Of a stretch of DNA of 64,000 nt, positions 1 through 9,353 are shown piece by piece. Source of the DNA: an uncultured Aquimarina sp. (GTDB lineage: Bacteria; Bacteroidota; Bacteroidia; Flavobacteriales; Flavobacteriaceae); contig CANMWA010000016.1 in NCBI GenBank assembly GCA_947501475.1, forward strand, positions 1 through 64,000. The letters run 5' to 3'. The notes below the pieces were generated by a model that was not told the origin of the DNA, did no database searches, and was given only the letters and a program-made list of their open reading frames with translations. Each line of letters opens with the position of its first letter. The stretch's first letter is position 1. The translations under genes and the position numbers were made by a program.

Positions 1-3000
1 CCGCCACCTCCGCCTCCGGAAGATCTACTCACAATCACAGGCATGGTCACTGTATAATTTTGACCCGTTTTGGTGTCTCTAAAATCAACACTGATTTCAT
101 ATTCTCCATTGGTGGTCGTCCCAAATCTATAGGTCGAAGCCGTAGAGTTAACAGTACGCCTCCACGATGGATTGGTCATTTTCCAGATCTTCCATTTGCC
201 TCGGGTATAGCTTCCTGAACCTCCTGTAGGTGTATTGATCCTGAAATTAACATTAGGACTACTATTACTTAGGTATCCATTACGAGGAGTAGCCGTCACT
301 ACCATAGGAGCATACGAATACACGGTACGTACACTACTCCATTTGGCATGAGTAGGCCTTATACGGGTATCGATGACTCTAAACTGTACATAATAGGCCC
401 CCACACTATTATGCTTGTAAGAAAAGCTACTACCCGTTGCACTTTGTCTCACATTATTTAGATACCATTCATATCGTCTATAATTTGCTCCAGATCCACC
501 CGATACATTGACACGAAAAGTGACGTTGGTGCCTCTCACAATATGCGATGTAGAATTAACATAAACATTATTGAAGGGATCATATACATTTATGCTTCTT
601 GTGGTGCTATTTACAGCTTTTCCGGTTATCTTATCAATAACTCTAAATAAAACACTATAAACACCATTAGTAGGAAAATTATAAGTAAAATTGGTCGTAG
701 TGCTTTTTACTACACCATTAACGTGCCATTCATATATCAAGCTACCAGAACCACCACCGATATTAGAACTGGTATAGTTTACCGCAGTACCCTCAATAAT
801 ATAAGCATAAGGGTTATTAATTCCCGGTACTTTTAGTGGGGGGTATTTTACTTCGACACTAATTGTTTTGGAAATAGATCGATTTGAATTCGGATCCATA
901 AGGGTAACTAAGATGTTATAAGTACCCTCACTGGTAAATGTTTTGGTAAACGATGCACTGGTGCTACATTGTTCTTTTACACCATTAATGCTCCAGGTAT
1001 ATAAAAACTGATTGGTATTTCCTGATACATTAGCTCCAAAACTAATAGGTTTGTTTGGAGTCACTGATCCAGCACTGGTGATAGTGATATTTAAATCACC
1101 ATACGTACTAGCAAACTCGCTCTCATAATTATAACTGATCTTTTTTTCTACTTTTTGGTTTTTATCCAAAATGTATTGCAAACGATTAACCCCATCATAC
1201 TTATAATACGTTGTATATCCTTTGGGATCGGTCTGGCTAGTCACCCCAATTAAAGGATCATAGGTATAAGTGGTGATCATAGCATCAAGAAGCTTGGTTC
1301 GTAAGGTATTCAATGTGCTCAACGATGAGGTGTTGAAATTCTTAAGCGTAGCTTCTGAAATACCTAATGCTGTTGCAACCTGCAAAAAAGTTGCATTTTC
1401 TATCTTAGCAACAGGATACATCCCATCGTAGCTCCATATGACAGCAACACTGATATTGTTTTCTATATGATATTCTAAAACATTTCCTTGATCATCGTAT
1501 TTATCATAAGAGATTCGTCTACAGGATGCATCACTATAGGGTTCTGGATTATTCATTTGAGTACAGTTATACTCTTCATCTAGCAACAATAAGTTATTAG
1601 GGAATTTTCTATACTTATTACGATCAACACTAATAACTTTTTCTTCATTCTTTTTAATTATCCTAGACGGGATTCCTATCCTGTTTTGGCTCCCTAAATC
1701 TGATTCTAATCGGGGGTAGCTATATTCGGTTTTAAAATAATTTCCATCAGAGAGATTCACCGTTTTTTCTTCGGTTACTTGATTATAACTATTGTAGTTA
1801 TAACTCTGTTTGGTTTCTACAAAATCCCCTTCAAAATAATCTTTTGTAACACTGTATTTTAAAATCGATTCGCGCCCTTTTAGTGGATAATAAAAGAATA
1901 AGTAGTTATAGAATTCTCTTAAGATTGGGCGAGTAGTTCCAATATCAAGCATACTATATTTACCTGGCAGAGCAACAGGCTTAACCCCATAGTTTAATGT
2001 TGGAATATGGGTTTTTACTATATATGTATTTACTGTTTCTTTTTGTAGTACACCATCAGCTCTTATGATTTCTTGTTTGGTGAGCAGACCATTATCAAGT
2101 TCTGATGCTCTTACACTATTGGCATAGAGATCCATTTCGCTATTGCTTACTACACCGGCTGTAACTACATTCTCACGGATACTTTCGTCGGGGACATTAT
2201 TAAAATATGAGATAGTTTTTCCATTGGATACTCCAGAAGCGGCATCAATTTCTTCTACAGTTACTTTATCATACCCTACATAATTTCCATTGGCTAAAGG
2301 ATCATTTTGATATACATTTGTTGCATAAGTGGTTATTTTATATCCACTAGAATAACTCCGATACCATATGTTTCCATTATCAACATAGCTGACATAAGCC
2401 GAACGATAATAATGTTGATCATCATAAAATTTGAAAGGTGTAATATGTTTTCCACCTTCGTAAGTATATTTTTTAATATACTTTTGAGAAGGGCTAACAA
2501 TATCGGTCACTGTTTTGATTCGTACACCAAACCCCTGACTTTTGGCTTGTGTATAGTTTTTATAATTATGATGAGTAATCGTTGAAGAGATATTTCCTCC
2601 CGGAGATCCAGTACTAGTACAATTTTTATCGTATTCTACTAATATTCCATATAAGGTATTCGCTTTTAGAGTAACTTTGAATTCATAATTTTTACCATTT
2701 GTAAAGGTGTTTCGTTCGTATGCTACATCTACACCTGATATGGCACCTTCCCTCCATTTTGACCAAAAATAATCCTTTCCACCATTTCCACTGCTGTAAA
2801 TTTCTTTCCAACTCTCTGGTATTTCAACAATGCCAATATAAGAGTCTCTATATGGGCAAGTACTATTCATTTGACCTGCTTTTACAGTACCTTTAATAAA
2901 ATCCCCCTGGTTGGCTTCAATTTGCGAAAATCTATTGTTACTATTGGTAATGTTCAAATCACTAACTGTAGTACTTCCTAATCTTTTATTAGCTTTATTG

Positions 3001-4778
3001 TCATAATTAGGAAAGATATAATTATCAAACTCATTGAGTTCATAATCAAATTTAGTAACCCCGCCTGTAGGATATTGTATACTTTCTAAAATACCCGCCT
3101 TGATGTTATCGGGGTGTGCTGATTTATTTACTATATCTTGTATTTCTTCCTTTAATGGTAAGGACCACTCTGGAATCCAATTTTCATTTTCATACAAACG
3201 AAAAGGATTATAAAACATAGATACATTAGGTAGTCCATTATAATACCCCCAATAATCCTGAGATAAAGAATTTTTTTGAGGTAAGGGTGTCGTATTATAA
3301 GAGAATTTATAGTCCTGATTATTGATCCTAATACTATTTAGCTTTAATCGTTTGGATAAATGATCTGAGCCCGAGGCACTCTGAAAATAAGACAAATTAA
3401 AATCGATATTTTTAATCTTTTTCGTCTTATAGTAAACTCCTATATTATCTAATCGCTGATCATAAGGAAGGTCTAATCTATCTGAACGATTAAAAATGAT
3501 TTTAGCATTTTTAAAACTAATTTCTTTTAAGATACATTTTTGTTGGTAACTATTTGAATGATATTGATTGGCTTTGATTTGTAACCCTTTTTGATAATGC
3601 CCTCTTGTAACTAAAGTTGAGGAATTTAAATGATACGTTTGATCAGGGCCAGCAAATTGAGGTGGATTTACGGTTGTTAGGGACCATGGTTCAGATCCTT
3701 TATCCGTTACATTAAGAAAATCACAATGTCCAGAATACGCAGAATACGCAACAATACTTTGAAGTTTCTCGTATTTAAAATTCACTTCATTGCCTTTGGT
3801 ATCTTTAATTTTTGTGATTTTCCATACTCGATACGACTGTCTAGGGTTCTCACTAAAACTATTGGTAGTAGTCTTGAAAACGGGATCATACCCAGTATTT
3901 TCTTGCTCAAAACTAGTAGTTGTTCCAGCATGAGGATTAACAATTGGACTCACTTTTATTTGTTCAGTAAAAGCATATTGCATCCCATCGGGAGTTGTGA
4001 TGATCCATTCAAAAGCATCATTTCCATTATCGTTAACCACGACACGATAATCTTTTTTGTTTAATACATTGATTTTCTTACGCCCGTAATGATCTGGGGC
4101 TATAAAAAAGGTTAAGGAGTGCCCAAAAAAGTTCGCCGTAAACAAATCTACTTCCATATCCCAATTTGTCCTTCTTCCAAATGTTAACGTTTGTCGATAA
4201 TCTACTAAGGTACCGTCACTTGGATAATAGGGTCCTAAGTAACCAGATACACCACCTTCTGTTCTTACCTTAGCAATAAAATAATCGTCTACGTGATCTT
4301 TAGGGTTAGCTCTGTCATATTGAATTCTTTTATCACCTATCAAAGAGCCAAAAGGTCGGGTATAATAGGCTTCGGGTTGAGGTTTGACTACATATACTGG
4401 TTTCCATTCGTGATAGTAGTCCGGTACTTTTACTTGCGTTACTAAATCATCCCATCCTTTGGTGATCTGTGAGATCATACCCGTATTGATATTCCATCCT
4501 AGTCCAACCCATGAGGCTTCTTCATCAACCCGGATACCATTCGAATGATAGGTAAGATTCAATGGGATTTGTATATCCCCATTTGTAATGGTATGTAACG
4601 GGATTCCTATTTTGGGTACACCTGTATATTCGGATACAGGGATATTGCCGTACTTTTCAAAGGAGTATACTTCTGGAGTTTTTGGCTCCTGGAATTTTAA
4701 GTTGAATTGCGCCCAATTTGAGCTATAGGTTATTAGTAATAGTACTAATAAAAATTTGTTGAGAGTAATTGAATTCAT
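1..4778 (-). CDS. Secreted RHS/YD-repeat protein with PKD-like domains (3' end missing)
   Basis: The reading frame is open from the ATG at 4778 to the left edge, about 1592 codons, so the C-terminus lies outside the window. It starts with a signal peptide (MNSITLNKFLLVLLLITYSS, then NWAQ). A long beta-rich region typical of Bacteroidota RHS-like surface proteins follows. YD motifs appear around residues 1150-1210, for example TYTYDPLIGVTSQTDPKGY and YKYDGVNRLQYI. Roughly residues 1230-1590 hold four or five PKD/Ig-like repeats, each with a W/Y-x-(I/V/L)-N-(G/N)-V core and a 'G-x-Y' strand. The last visible residues are a Ser-Gly-rich linker, so another domain probably follows. RHS shells often carry a variable C-terminal cargo or serve in adhesion; which applies here cannot be seen. 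It is monocistronic, with a putative -7 box about 55 bp upstream. Confidence 0.85.
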   Translation of the reverse strand, partial: MNSITLNKFLLVLLLITYSSNWAQFNLKFQEPKTPEVYSFEKYGNIPVSEYTGVPKIGIPLHTITNGDIQIPLNLTYHSNGIRVDEEASWVGLGWNINTGMISQITKGWDDLVTQVKVPDYYHEWKPVYVVKPQPEAYYTRPFGSLIGDKRIQYDRANPKDHVDDYFIAKVRTEGGVSGYLGPYYPSDGTLVDYRQTLTFGRRTNWDMEVDLFTANFFGHSLTFFIAPDHYGRKKINVLNKKDYRVVVNDNGNDAFEWIITTPDGMQYAFTEQIKVSPIVNPHAGTTTSFEQENTGYDPVFKTTTNSFSENPRQSYRVWKITKIKDTKGNEVNFKYEKLQSIVAYSAYSGHCDFLNVTDKGSEPWSLTTVNPPQFAGPDQTYHLNSSTLVTRGHYQKGLQIKANQYHSNSYQQKCILKEISFKNAKIIFNRSDRLDLPYDQRLDNIGVYYKTKKIKNIDFNLSYFQSASGSDHLSKRLKLNSIRINNQDYKFSYNTTPLPQKNSLSQDYWGYYNGLPNVSMFYNPFRLYENENWIPEWSLPLKEEIQDIVNKSAHPDNIKAGILESIQYPTGGVTKFDYELNEFDNYIFPNYDNKANKRLGSTTVSDLNITNSNNRFSQIEANQGDFIKGTVKAGQMNSTCPYRDSYIGIVEIPESWKEIYSSGNGGKDYFWSKWREGAISGVDVAYERNTFTNGKNYEFKVTLKANTLYGILVEYDKNCTSTGSPGGNISSTITHHNYKNYTQAKSQGFGVRIKTVTDIVSPSQKYIKKYTYEGGKHITPFKFYDDQHYYRSAYVSYVDNGNIWYRSYSSGYKITTYATNVYQNDPLANGNYVGYDKVTVEEIDAASGVSNGKTISYFNNVPDESIRENVVTAGVVSNSEMDLYANSVRASELDNGLLTKQEIIRADGVLQKETVNTYIVKTHIPTLNYGVKPVALPGKYSMLDIGTTRPILREFYNYLFFYYPLKGRESILKYSVTKDYFEGDFVETKQSYNYNSYNQVTEEKTVNLSDGNYFKTEYSYPRLESDLGSQNRIGIPSRIIKKNEEKVISVDRNKYRKFPNNLLLLDEEYNCTQMNNPEPYSDASCRRISYDKYDDQGNVLEYHIENNISVAVIWSYDGMYPVAKIENATFLQVATALGISEATLKNFNTSSLSTLNTLRTKLLDAMITTYTYDPLIGVTSQTDPKGYTTYYKYDGVNRLQYILDKNQKVEKKISYNYESEFASTYGDLNITITSAGSVTPNKPISFGANVSGNTNQFLYTWSINGVKEQCSTSASFTKTFTSEGTYNILVTLMDPNSNRSISKTISVEVKYPPLKVPGINNPYAYIIEGTAVNYTSSNIGGGSGSLIYEWHVNGVVKSTTTNFTYNFPTNGVYSVLFRVIDKITGKAVNSTTRSINVYDPFNNVYVNSTSHIVRGTNVTFRVNVSGGSGANYRRYEWYLNNVRQSATGSSFSYKHNSVGAYYVQFRVIDTRIRPTHAKWSSVRTVYSYAPMVVTATPRNGYLSNSSPNVNFRINTPTGGSGSYTRGKWKIWKMTNPSWRRTVNSTASTYRFGTTTNGEYEISVDFRDTKTGQNYTVTMPVIVSRSSGGGGG

Positions 4779-4833
4779 TATAATGCGTATTGTTTGAACT
4801 TTATATGGTTTGTTGTTGTTTTCCCAAAAAGGG

Positions 4834-4842
4834 GCAAACGTA
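4834..4842 (-). promoter_or_regulatory. Putative -7 promoter element of the RHS gene
   Basis: On the minus strand this reads TACGTTTGC, a match to the Bacteroidota sigma-ABfr -7 consensus TAnnTTTG. It lies about 55 bp before the ATG at 4778. No clear TTG -33 partner is visible, so this is a candidate only. Confidence 0.4.
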
Positions 4843-5064
4843 TTTTATTTTTATGACTTTGATAGAGGGGAAAAATACCCTTTTCGATAAGGGGTGTAAA
4901 AAATTGTTGAGCGACACAAAAAGGTGCTTTTTTCGATGGTGATTTTTACGGTTTTCCTCATGTTTCCTTAGTTTATTTTGTTTTCCTGATGCAATATTAA
5001 CACATCCTAGTTTCATTTTCTGATACTGTGTGGTTTTTTAATGATTTTTTTGAAAAAACTTTTT

Positions 5065-5328
5065 TTAACGATATTGATATGTGTTCATTGCTTTTTCCGT
5101 ATAAAACCCGAATTTGAAGCTTACGACTTTATCGTAATAGAAGTTTTGAGATGTAAAATCATAAACTATAGGAGCTCCTAGGGTTTTCATAATATTGAAA
5201 GTTCGATATAATTTGGTTTTAGAAATCCTTAAACGGTTAGCAAACTCTTCTGGCTTACCAGTGGCTTTCATGCGGATTAATTGATCGACTTGTTCAATCA
5301 ACCTAATGTTTTCCATAACTATTTTCAT
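5065..5328 (-). CDS. Small helix-turn-helix DNA-binding protein
   Basis: An 87-residue protein. Residues about 8-52 form an HTH: a helix (NIRLIEQVDQLIRMKATG), then PEEFANRLRISKTKLYRTFN, where ISKTKLYRTF is the recognition helix. The remainder (LGAPIVYDFTSQNFYYDK) looks like a short beta wing. The type is common in Bacteroidota as a stand-alone small HTH protein, similar to the N-terminal HTH of WYL/DeoR-like regulators but lacking any effector domain. It lies 11 bp downstream of the unknown 167-residue gene on the same strand and is probably co-transcribed with it. The targets are unknown; the neighbouring RHS gene is a natural candidate, by inference only. Confidence 0.7.
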   Translation of the reverse strand: MKIVMENIRLIEQVDQLIRMKATGKPEEFANRLRISKTKLYRTFNIMKTLGAPIVYDFTSQNFYYDKVVSFKFGFYTEKAMNTYQYR

Positions 5329-5339
5329 TACTTTGGATT

Positions 5340-5843
5340 TTATAGTTTAACATCTTTTTGTTTCACATGATCAGGATCTATTGTATCCAATATTTCCATG
5401 ATTATGAGGCGTTTTGTCTTAGGATTCCTTTTTTTTAGGTGATTGGTTTTTAAAAAATCGTATATGTGATTTTTTAAATGAGTATCCTCAAAAGCTTTCT
5501 TAATATTCTTAGAAGTAAAAGGGAGGATTACTCCATCCATGCCTTTAGTGAAATATGTATTTTCTCCTCCCAAAATTTTAGGAATCAATGTTTTAATTTT
5601 TATAATGCAGATATAGTCACATTGATCCTCTACATAACAAAATCCATACTCACCAATAGGGAGAGCATTTTTGCTTGTATAAATTTTATGTAGAGACTCA
5701 TCATATGTACTAAGTTTTATGGGCGACTCATGATGTATCAATATTTCCTCAATTTTTTGAAGAATGTCGTATACTTTTATTTTTGTCATCCCTTCAAACT
5801 GTTTCAGTACTTGGACCAAGACCCTTTCGTCGTATGAAATCAT
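5340..5843 (-). CDS. Hypothetical protein, 167 aa
   Basis: I do not recognise this protein. It is a soluble, Lys/Ile-rich protein with no signal peptide and no membrane segment. The N-terminal half (to about residue 45) is predicted helical, and a central beta-like stretch includes YGFCYVEDQCDYICIIKIKT with three Cys. The C-terminal third is basic (NHLKKRNPKTKRLIIMEIL). It starts at an ATG and lies 11 bp upstream of the small HTH gene in the same direction, so the two probably form a unit. The pairing suggests a regulatory or accessory role, but nothing in the sequence fixes it. Confidence 0.6.
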   Translation of the reverse strand: MISYDERVLVQVLKQFEGMTKIKVYDILQKIEEILIHHESPIKLSTYDESLHKIYTSKNALPIGEYGFCYVEDQCDYICIIKIKTLIPKILGGENTYFTKGMDGVILPFTSKNIKKAFEDTHLKNHIYDFLKTNHLKKRNPKTKRLIIMEILDTIDPDHVKQKDVKL

Positions 5844-6299
5844 TTTACTTCTACTATTATTTTCTGTGTATGCAATACATTATCTAACCAATTACCAAAA
5901 AGTATTGGGCTTATAGTCTTCACTTTATTAGTGATGTAATAAATTTAGTGGGGTGGTTGAAAAGAGGGGAATCTTGTTTTAGAAAATTAATAATCCCTTA
6001 TTTTTTAATCTATTTGAATCCCGACTTTTCTGATCACAAATGTATATGACTAAGGGTTGTCTATGCAAGAAACATAAGTCGAAATTGATGAAAATCGAGT
6101 AAATTCTTGATGTGAATTGTGTAGATATTTGTAATTAAAAAACTGAAAAACAGAAAGTTATTTGTTTTTAAGTAAATAATTTTCTAAGATGATTTTAAAA
6201 AATAGAATCAGTCCTTTTTTAGAGAAATGTTGCATTAATTCTAAAAATTAATTACACTATCCAGAGCTTCATAGGTGTCTTTATGAATAAAATCTATCA
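5844..6299. other. Intergenic region, no gene seen
   Basis: About 456 bp of AT-rich DNA between the unknown/HTH pair and the histidine kinase. I see no credible ORF, no strong terminator hairpin and no clear TAnnTTTG promoter. Confidence 0.5.
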
Positions 6300-7796
6300 C
6301 TAACCCACAGGTAGATTAATAGTGACCATAGTGCCTTCAGAATTTTTTTGTGAACCTATATTTTCAAAATTAAGAGTAAACTTTTCTTTTTTATTTTTGG
6401 TGAAAAGTTCGAGCCTTTCTTTAGTAATTTTGATGCCCATAGATTCATGTTTGATGTGCTTTTTTTGTTTTAAAGCATTTGATTTAATCATTCCTATGCC
6501 ATTGTCTTTGATAATCACTGTTATAATATCATCCTGGGTAGATACAATTTTTAATTCTAGTTTTTTATCTCCGTTTTTGGTAGCTAATCCATGCCAAATA
6601 GCGTTTTCGATAAAAGGTTGAAATATAAAAGGAGGGATTTTGATTTCAGAAATACTTATTGGAAGCTCTTCAATCATTACATCAAAGGTGATTTGATCAC
6701 TAAGCCTCGAATTTTCAAGGTAAAAGTATAAATGAGTTGCTTCTAGTTCTTCGCTTAAACTAATTTCTTCTAGTAAAGAATTACTAAGGGTACTTCGCAT
6801 TAGTTTTGAAAACTTATTTAATTGTTCTATAGACTTAATTTTTTTATCATTAATAATAGAACTTTTGATAGAATTAAGTGAATTAAAAACAAAGTGAGAA
6901 TTCATTTGACTACTATACACCTGGGTTTTTAATTTGTCAATTTGATTTCTAAATTTGATTTCTAATTCTTTTTTAGTAAATATTTCAATTTCTTTGGTTT
7001 TTTGCTGTATTTCTTTGGTTAGGATTGTATTATGATGTTCTATTAGTTTTTTGTTTTCTTTTAACTGTTCGATAAGTTGTCTTTGATATTTGTTTTTATG
7101 CACAGAGATCAAATTCACTTTAACACCCAATCCAATGGCAAAAAATAAAGTTTCTATAATGGCTCCAGTCATTAGATATGCAATAGGTGGTATTGCACTT
7201 TGAGTTTTTGTAACTACTAAATAAAATGCAAATATAGATGACGAGATAAAGATAGTAGAACCAGCTATAAATAGGTGCTTTGTTGGATTTTTTAGATATG
7301 TTAATTTTATAAAAATGTAGATGACAAATGGTATATAAATCGGAATGAAAAATAGAATTATAAATTTTATAGCATTAATAAGATAGTCGTGATGAGATGT
7401 TGAGAGCACAAAATAATTAAGAAGGCTATAAGCGATACAAAGTATTGCCATTATTCGTATCATATTTTTTATATACGAGTCTAGCGTAGGGTTCACTTTT
7501 TTTAGGCTAAAAAAATCCCTGATAAATTGAGTATATATCAAATAGTATGTAAATTGAATAGGCCAGTTGGTATAGTATATAAATTTCTCTGTAAAAATGG
7601 TTTCGGGATAATAAAAAACGTTGGGACTCCTCGTTAATAAATGAATACAAAGTAAAAAAGCGTATAATGAATAATATAGAAAACTTTGGTCTTTAATCCT
7701 GGTATAGATTAGAAAGGTGTATATCGATAAAATAAAAATAACACCTTGAACCCAAGATGAAAAACTAGTGTAAAAAATATCATAATATTCTTCCAT
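6300..7796 (-). CDS. LytS-type membrane sensor histidine kinase
   Basis: A 498-residue kinase. Residues 1-230 hold about seven hydrophobic segments of the 7TMR type, then a coiled coil (about 233-295, rich in K/E/Q: LIEQLKENKKLIEHHN). Next comes the His_kinase (PF06580) dimerisation motif SQMNSHFVFNSLNSIKSS with the predicted phosphorylated His301. The ATPase follows: N-box FQPFIENAIWHG (about 392-403), G1 box DNGIGM (431-436) and a C-terminal GTMVTINLP. In the canonical NPHFLFN motif the Pro is Ser here. The start ATG overlaps the stop of the small membrane gene upstream (TAATG), and the LytTR regulator is the first gene of the operon, so this is its likely cognate kinase. The signal sensed is unknown. 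Confidence 0.92.
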   Translation of the reverse strand: MEEYYDIFYTSFSSWVQGVIFILSIYTFLIYTRIKDQSFLYYSLYAFLLCIHLLTRSPNVFYYPETIFTEKFIYYTNWPIQFTYYLIYTQFIRDFFSLKKVNPTLDSYIKNMIRIMAILCIAYSLLNYFVLSTSHHDYLINAIKFIILFFIPIYIPFVIYIFIKLTYLKNPTKHLFIAGSTIFISSSIFAFYLVVTKTQSAIPPIAYLMTGAIIETLFFAIGLGVKVNLISVHKNKYQRQLIEQLKENKKLIEHHNTILTKEIQQKTKEIEIFTKKELEIKFRNQIDKLKTQVYSSQMNSHFVFNSLNSIKSSIINDKKIKSIEQLNKFSKLMRSTLSNSLLEEISLSEELEATHLYFYLENSRLSDQITFDVMIEELPISISEIKIPPFIFQPFIENAIWHGLATKNGDKKLELKIVSTQDDIITVIIKDNGIGMIKSNALKQKKHIKHESMGIKITKERLELFTKNKKEKFTLNFENIGSQKNSEGTMVTINLPVG

Positions 7797-8014
7797 TATA
7801 AATTACTTATATATAATTTCAACTTGTCAGTATAATGATATAGATGGTTTATAGCTTTTATGCTTATGTATATGGTTAAGAAAAATGCGTAAAGTGGACC
7901 GTATAGAAAACCATCTTCATTAACTTTAAAATAAATAAGTAGTGATACTATAGCTAATAAAAAAATGGTTCTGACTACAAAACCAAAAAAGATTATCTCT
8001 AGAAGATTTTTCAA
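7796..8014 (-). CDS. Small membrane protein resembling the N-terminus of the adjacent kinase
   Basis: A 72-residue protein with two hydrophobic segments (about 4-28 and 38-56). It aligns with residues about 15-75 of the downstream kinase: IFLLAIVSLLIYFKVNEDGF-LYGPLYAFF here against IFILSIYTFLIYTRIKDQSF-LYYSLYAFL there. It ends where the third kinase helix would begin. It sits between the response regulator (8 bp gap) and the kinase (TAATG overlap), so it is translationally coupled. It could be the relic of a tandem kinase duplication or a retained small sensor accessory. I cannot tell these apart from sequence alone, but the intact frame and coupling favour expression. Confidence 0.65.
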   Translation of the reverse strand: MKNLLEIIFFGFVVRTIFLLAIVSLLIYFKVNEDGFLYGPLYAFFLTIYISIKAINHLYHYTDKLKLYISNL

Positions 8015-8022
8015 AAGGTTAT

Positions 8023-8781
8023 TTAGTTAAAAATATAGTTAAGTAAATCTTGCTTTTTACTTCTCGAAACAGGAAGGTTTTCTCCGTTTACAAGAATTAC
8101 TTCACCACCATCACCACGATGATATTCTTTTATAGAATTTAAGTTAATTATAAATGACTGATGGATTCTTAAAAAATACTTTTCACTTAACTGAACAGCT
8201 AGTTGTTTTAAGTTTTTTGATATCATATGTCGATTCCCATTAGTCATAATAATATACGTGTAACTACCATCAGATTCGCAATATAAAATCTCATCTGGAC
8301 TAACCAAAATGATTTTTTTGTCCATGGGTAACGCAATTTTATAGTTGCTGTTATTACTAGCGTCACTAGCCAAAAACTTTCCTTCAAGTATATATTGAAG
8401 ATTGGCTCCAAGATTTTTATTGATTTTGTTTAGTCTTACTTTGCCAATAGCTTTGCAAAGCTCTTCTTTTTCGATAGGTTTGAGTAGATAGTCAACAGCA
8501 TTTAATCTAAAAGCTTTAATCGCATATTCATCATATGCTGTAGTAAAAATAATATCAAAATTGTCATAGGTAACTTGTTCAAGTAGCTGAAAACCATCCA
8601 TTTCTGGCATTTCAATATCGAGTAAAACTACATCAGGTTTGTGTTGGTCTATAGCTTTTATAGCCTCTTGAGAGTTGGTTATAGCAGAAATAATTTCTAA
8701 TTCGTCACAATGCATATTTAATTCCCATTGTAGGGTATCAAGTGCTGGTTGTTCATCATCGACGATTATGGCTTTAATCAT
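8023..8781 (-). CDS. LytTR-family response regulator
   Basis: A 252-residue two-domain regulator. The receiver (1-120) has the acidic pair DDE (8-10), the phospho-acceptor Asp55 in VVLLDIEMPEMDG, the switch Thr/Ala (FTTAYD, about 80-83) and Lys101 in YLLKPIEKEE. The LytTR DNA-binding domain covers about 145-250 (KIILVSPDEILYCESDGSYT ... FLRIHQSFIINLNSIKEY). This is the AgrA/LytR type of Bacteroidota, which binds direct repeats in promoters. It is the first gene of a three-gene minus-strand operon with the small membrane protein and the LytS-type kinase. Confidence 0.93.
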   Translation of the reverse strand: MIKAIIVDDEQPALDTLQWELNMHCDELEIISAITNSQEAIKAIDQHKPDVVLLDIEMPEMDGFQLLEQVTYDNFDIIFTTAYDEYAIKAFRLNAVDYLLKPIEKEELCKAIGKVRLNKINKNLGANLQYILEGKFLASDASNNSNYKIALPMDKKIILVSPDEILYCESDGSYTYIIMTNGNRHMISKNLKQLAVQLSEKYFLRIHQSFIINLNSIKEYHRGDGGEVILVNGENLPVSRSKKQDLLNYIFN

Positions 8782-9353
8782 ATTACAGATATTTAATCTT
8801 TACTATTAAACGCTTTTGAGGTTTAATACCCTACCTCGTTTTCTTTTTTTATTATTGAAATTTTTGATATGGTTTTATAAGCGGTCAACTCAATAATATT
8901 TCAATATTTTTTGCGTCAAAAGTTTAAAATTTATAACAAAAAGGGCTTAAAATTAAGTTAAATCATAAAAGCACATTTTTTTTTAATTGTTTAGCTAAAA
9001 GATGGTAAGGTTCTTTAGGCCAGATTTGTACAAAATCACGTTGAATACAAACTCAATCTAGACAGTTATAAATTTTGATATCGTAAAACTTTTTCTTTTT
9101 TGCATATTAGAAGGCTAAATACAATATGACGATGAATAGATTCTATAGCATTACAAAGCATATAGATATATTACCAGAAGCAATAGGTATGGTATATCGT
9201 GAGATGACATTTTGGGATCAATTAAAATCCTAATATAAAGTGAACTATGTAGAAAGTATGAAATTTTATACCAGATATAAATTGTGATACTATTCTTATC
9301 TCAAAATTTTCTTTTTTTGCAGCTAATTTAGAATAATTAAAAACCCATTTATT
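8782..9353. other. Intergenic region between divergent LytTR and LRR genes
   Basis: About 570 bp. It holds one short ORF on the plus strand (9126-9233, 35 codons, MTMNRFYSITKHIDILPEAI...) without recognisable similarity, probably chance or a remnant. Two related stretches, around 9070-9110 and 9285-9325, both run from a TTGTGATA/TTTTGATA-like block to CTTTTTTGCA; the second lies just before the LRR gene and may be promoter DNA. No terminator or RNA was recognised. Confidence 0.4.

Noticed and set aside
4801..5016. 71-residue minus-strand ORF before the RHS gene
   Set aside because: It covers the likely RHS promoter (-7 box at 4834-4842), is composition-driven Lys/Phe-rich sequence and has no recognisable fold.
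9126..9233. 35-codon ORF upstream of the LRR gene
   Set aside because: No family, no clear ribosome-binding context, and in non-coding-like surroundings; mentioned in the intergenic entry only.
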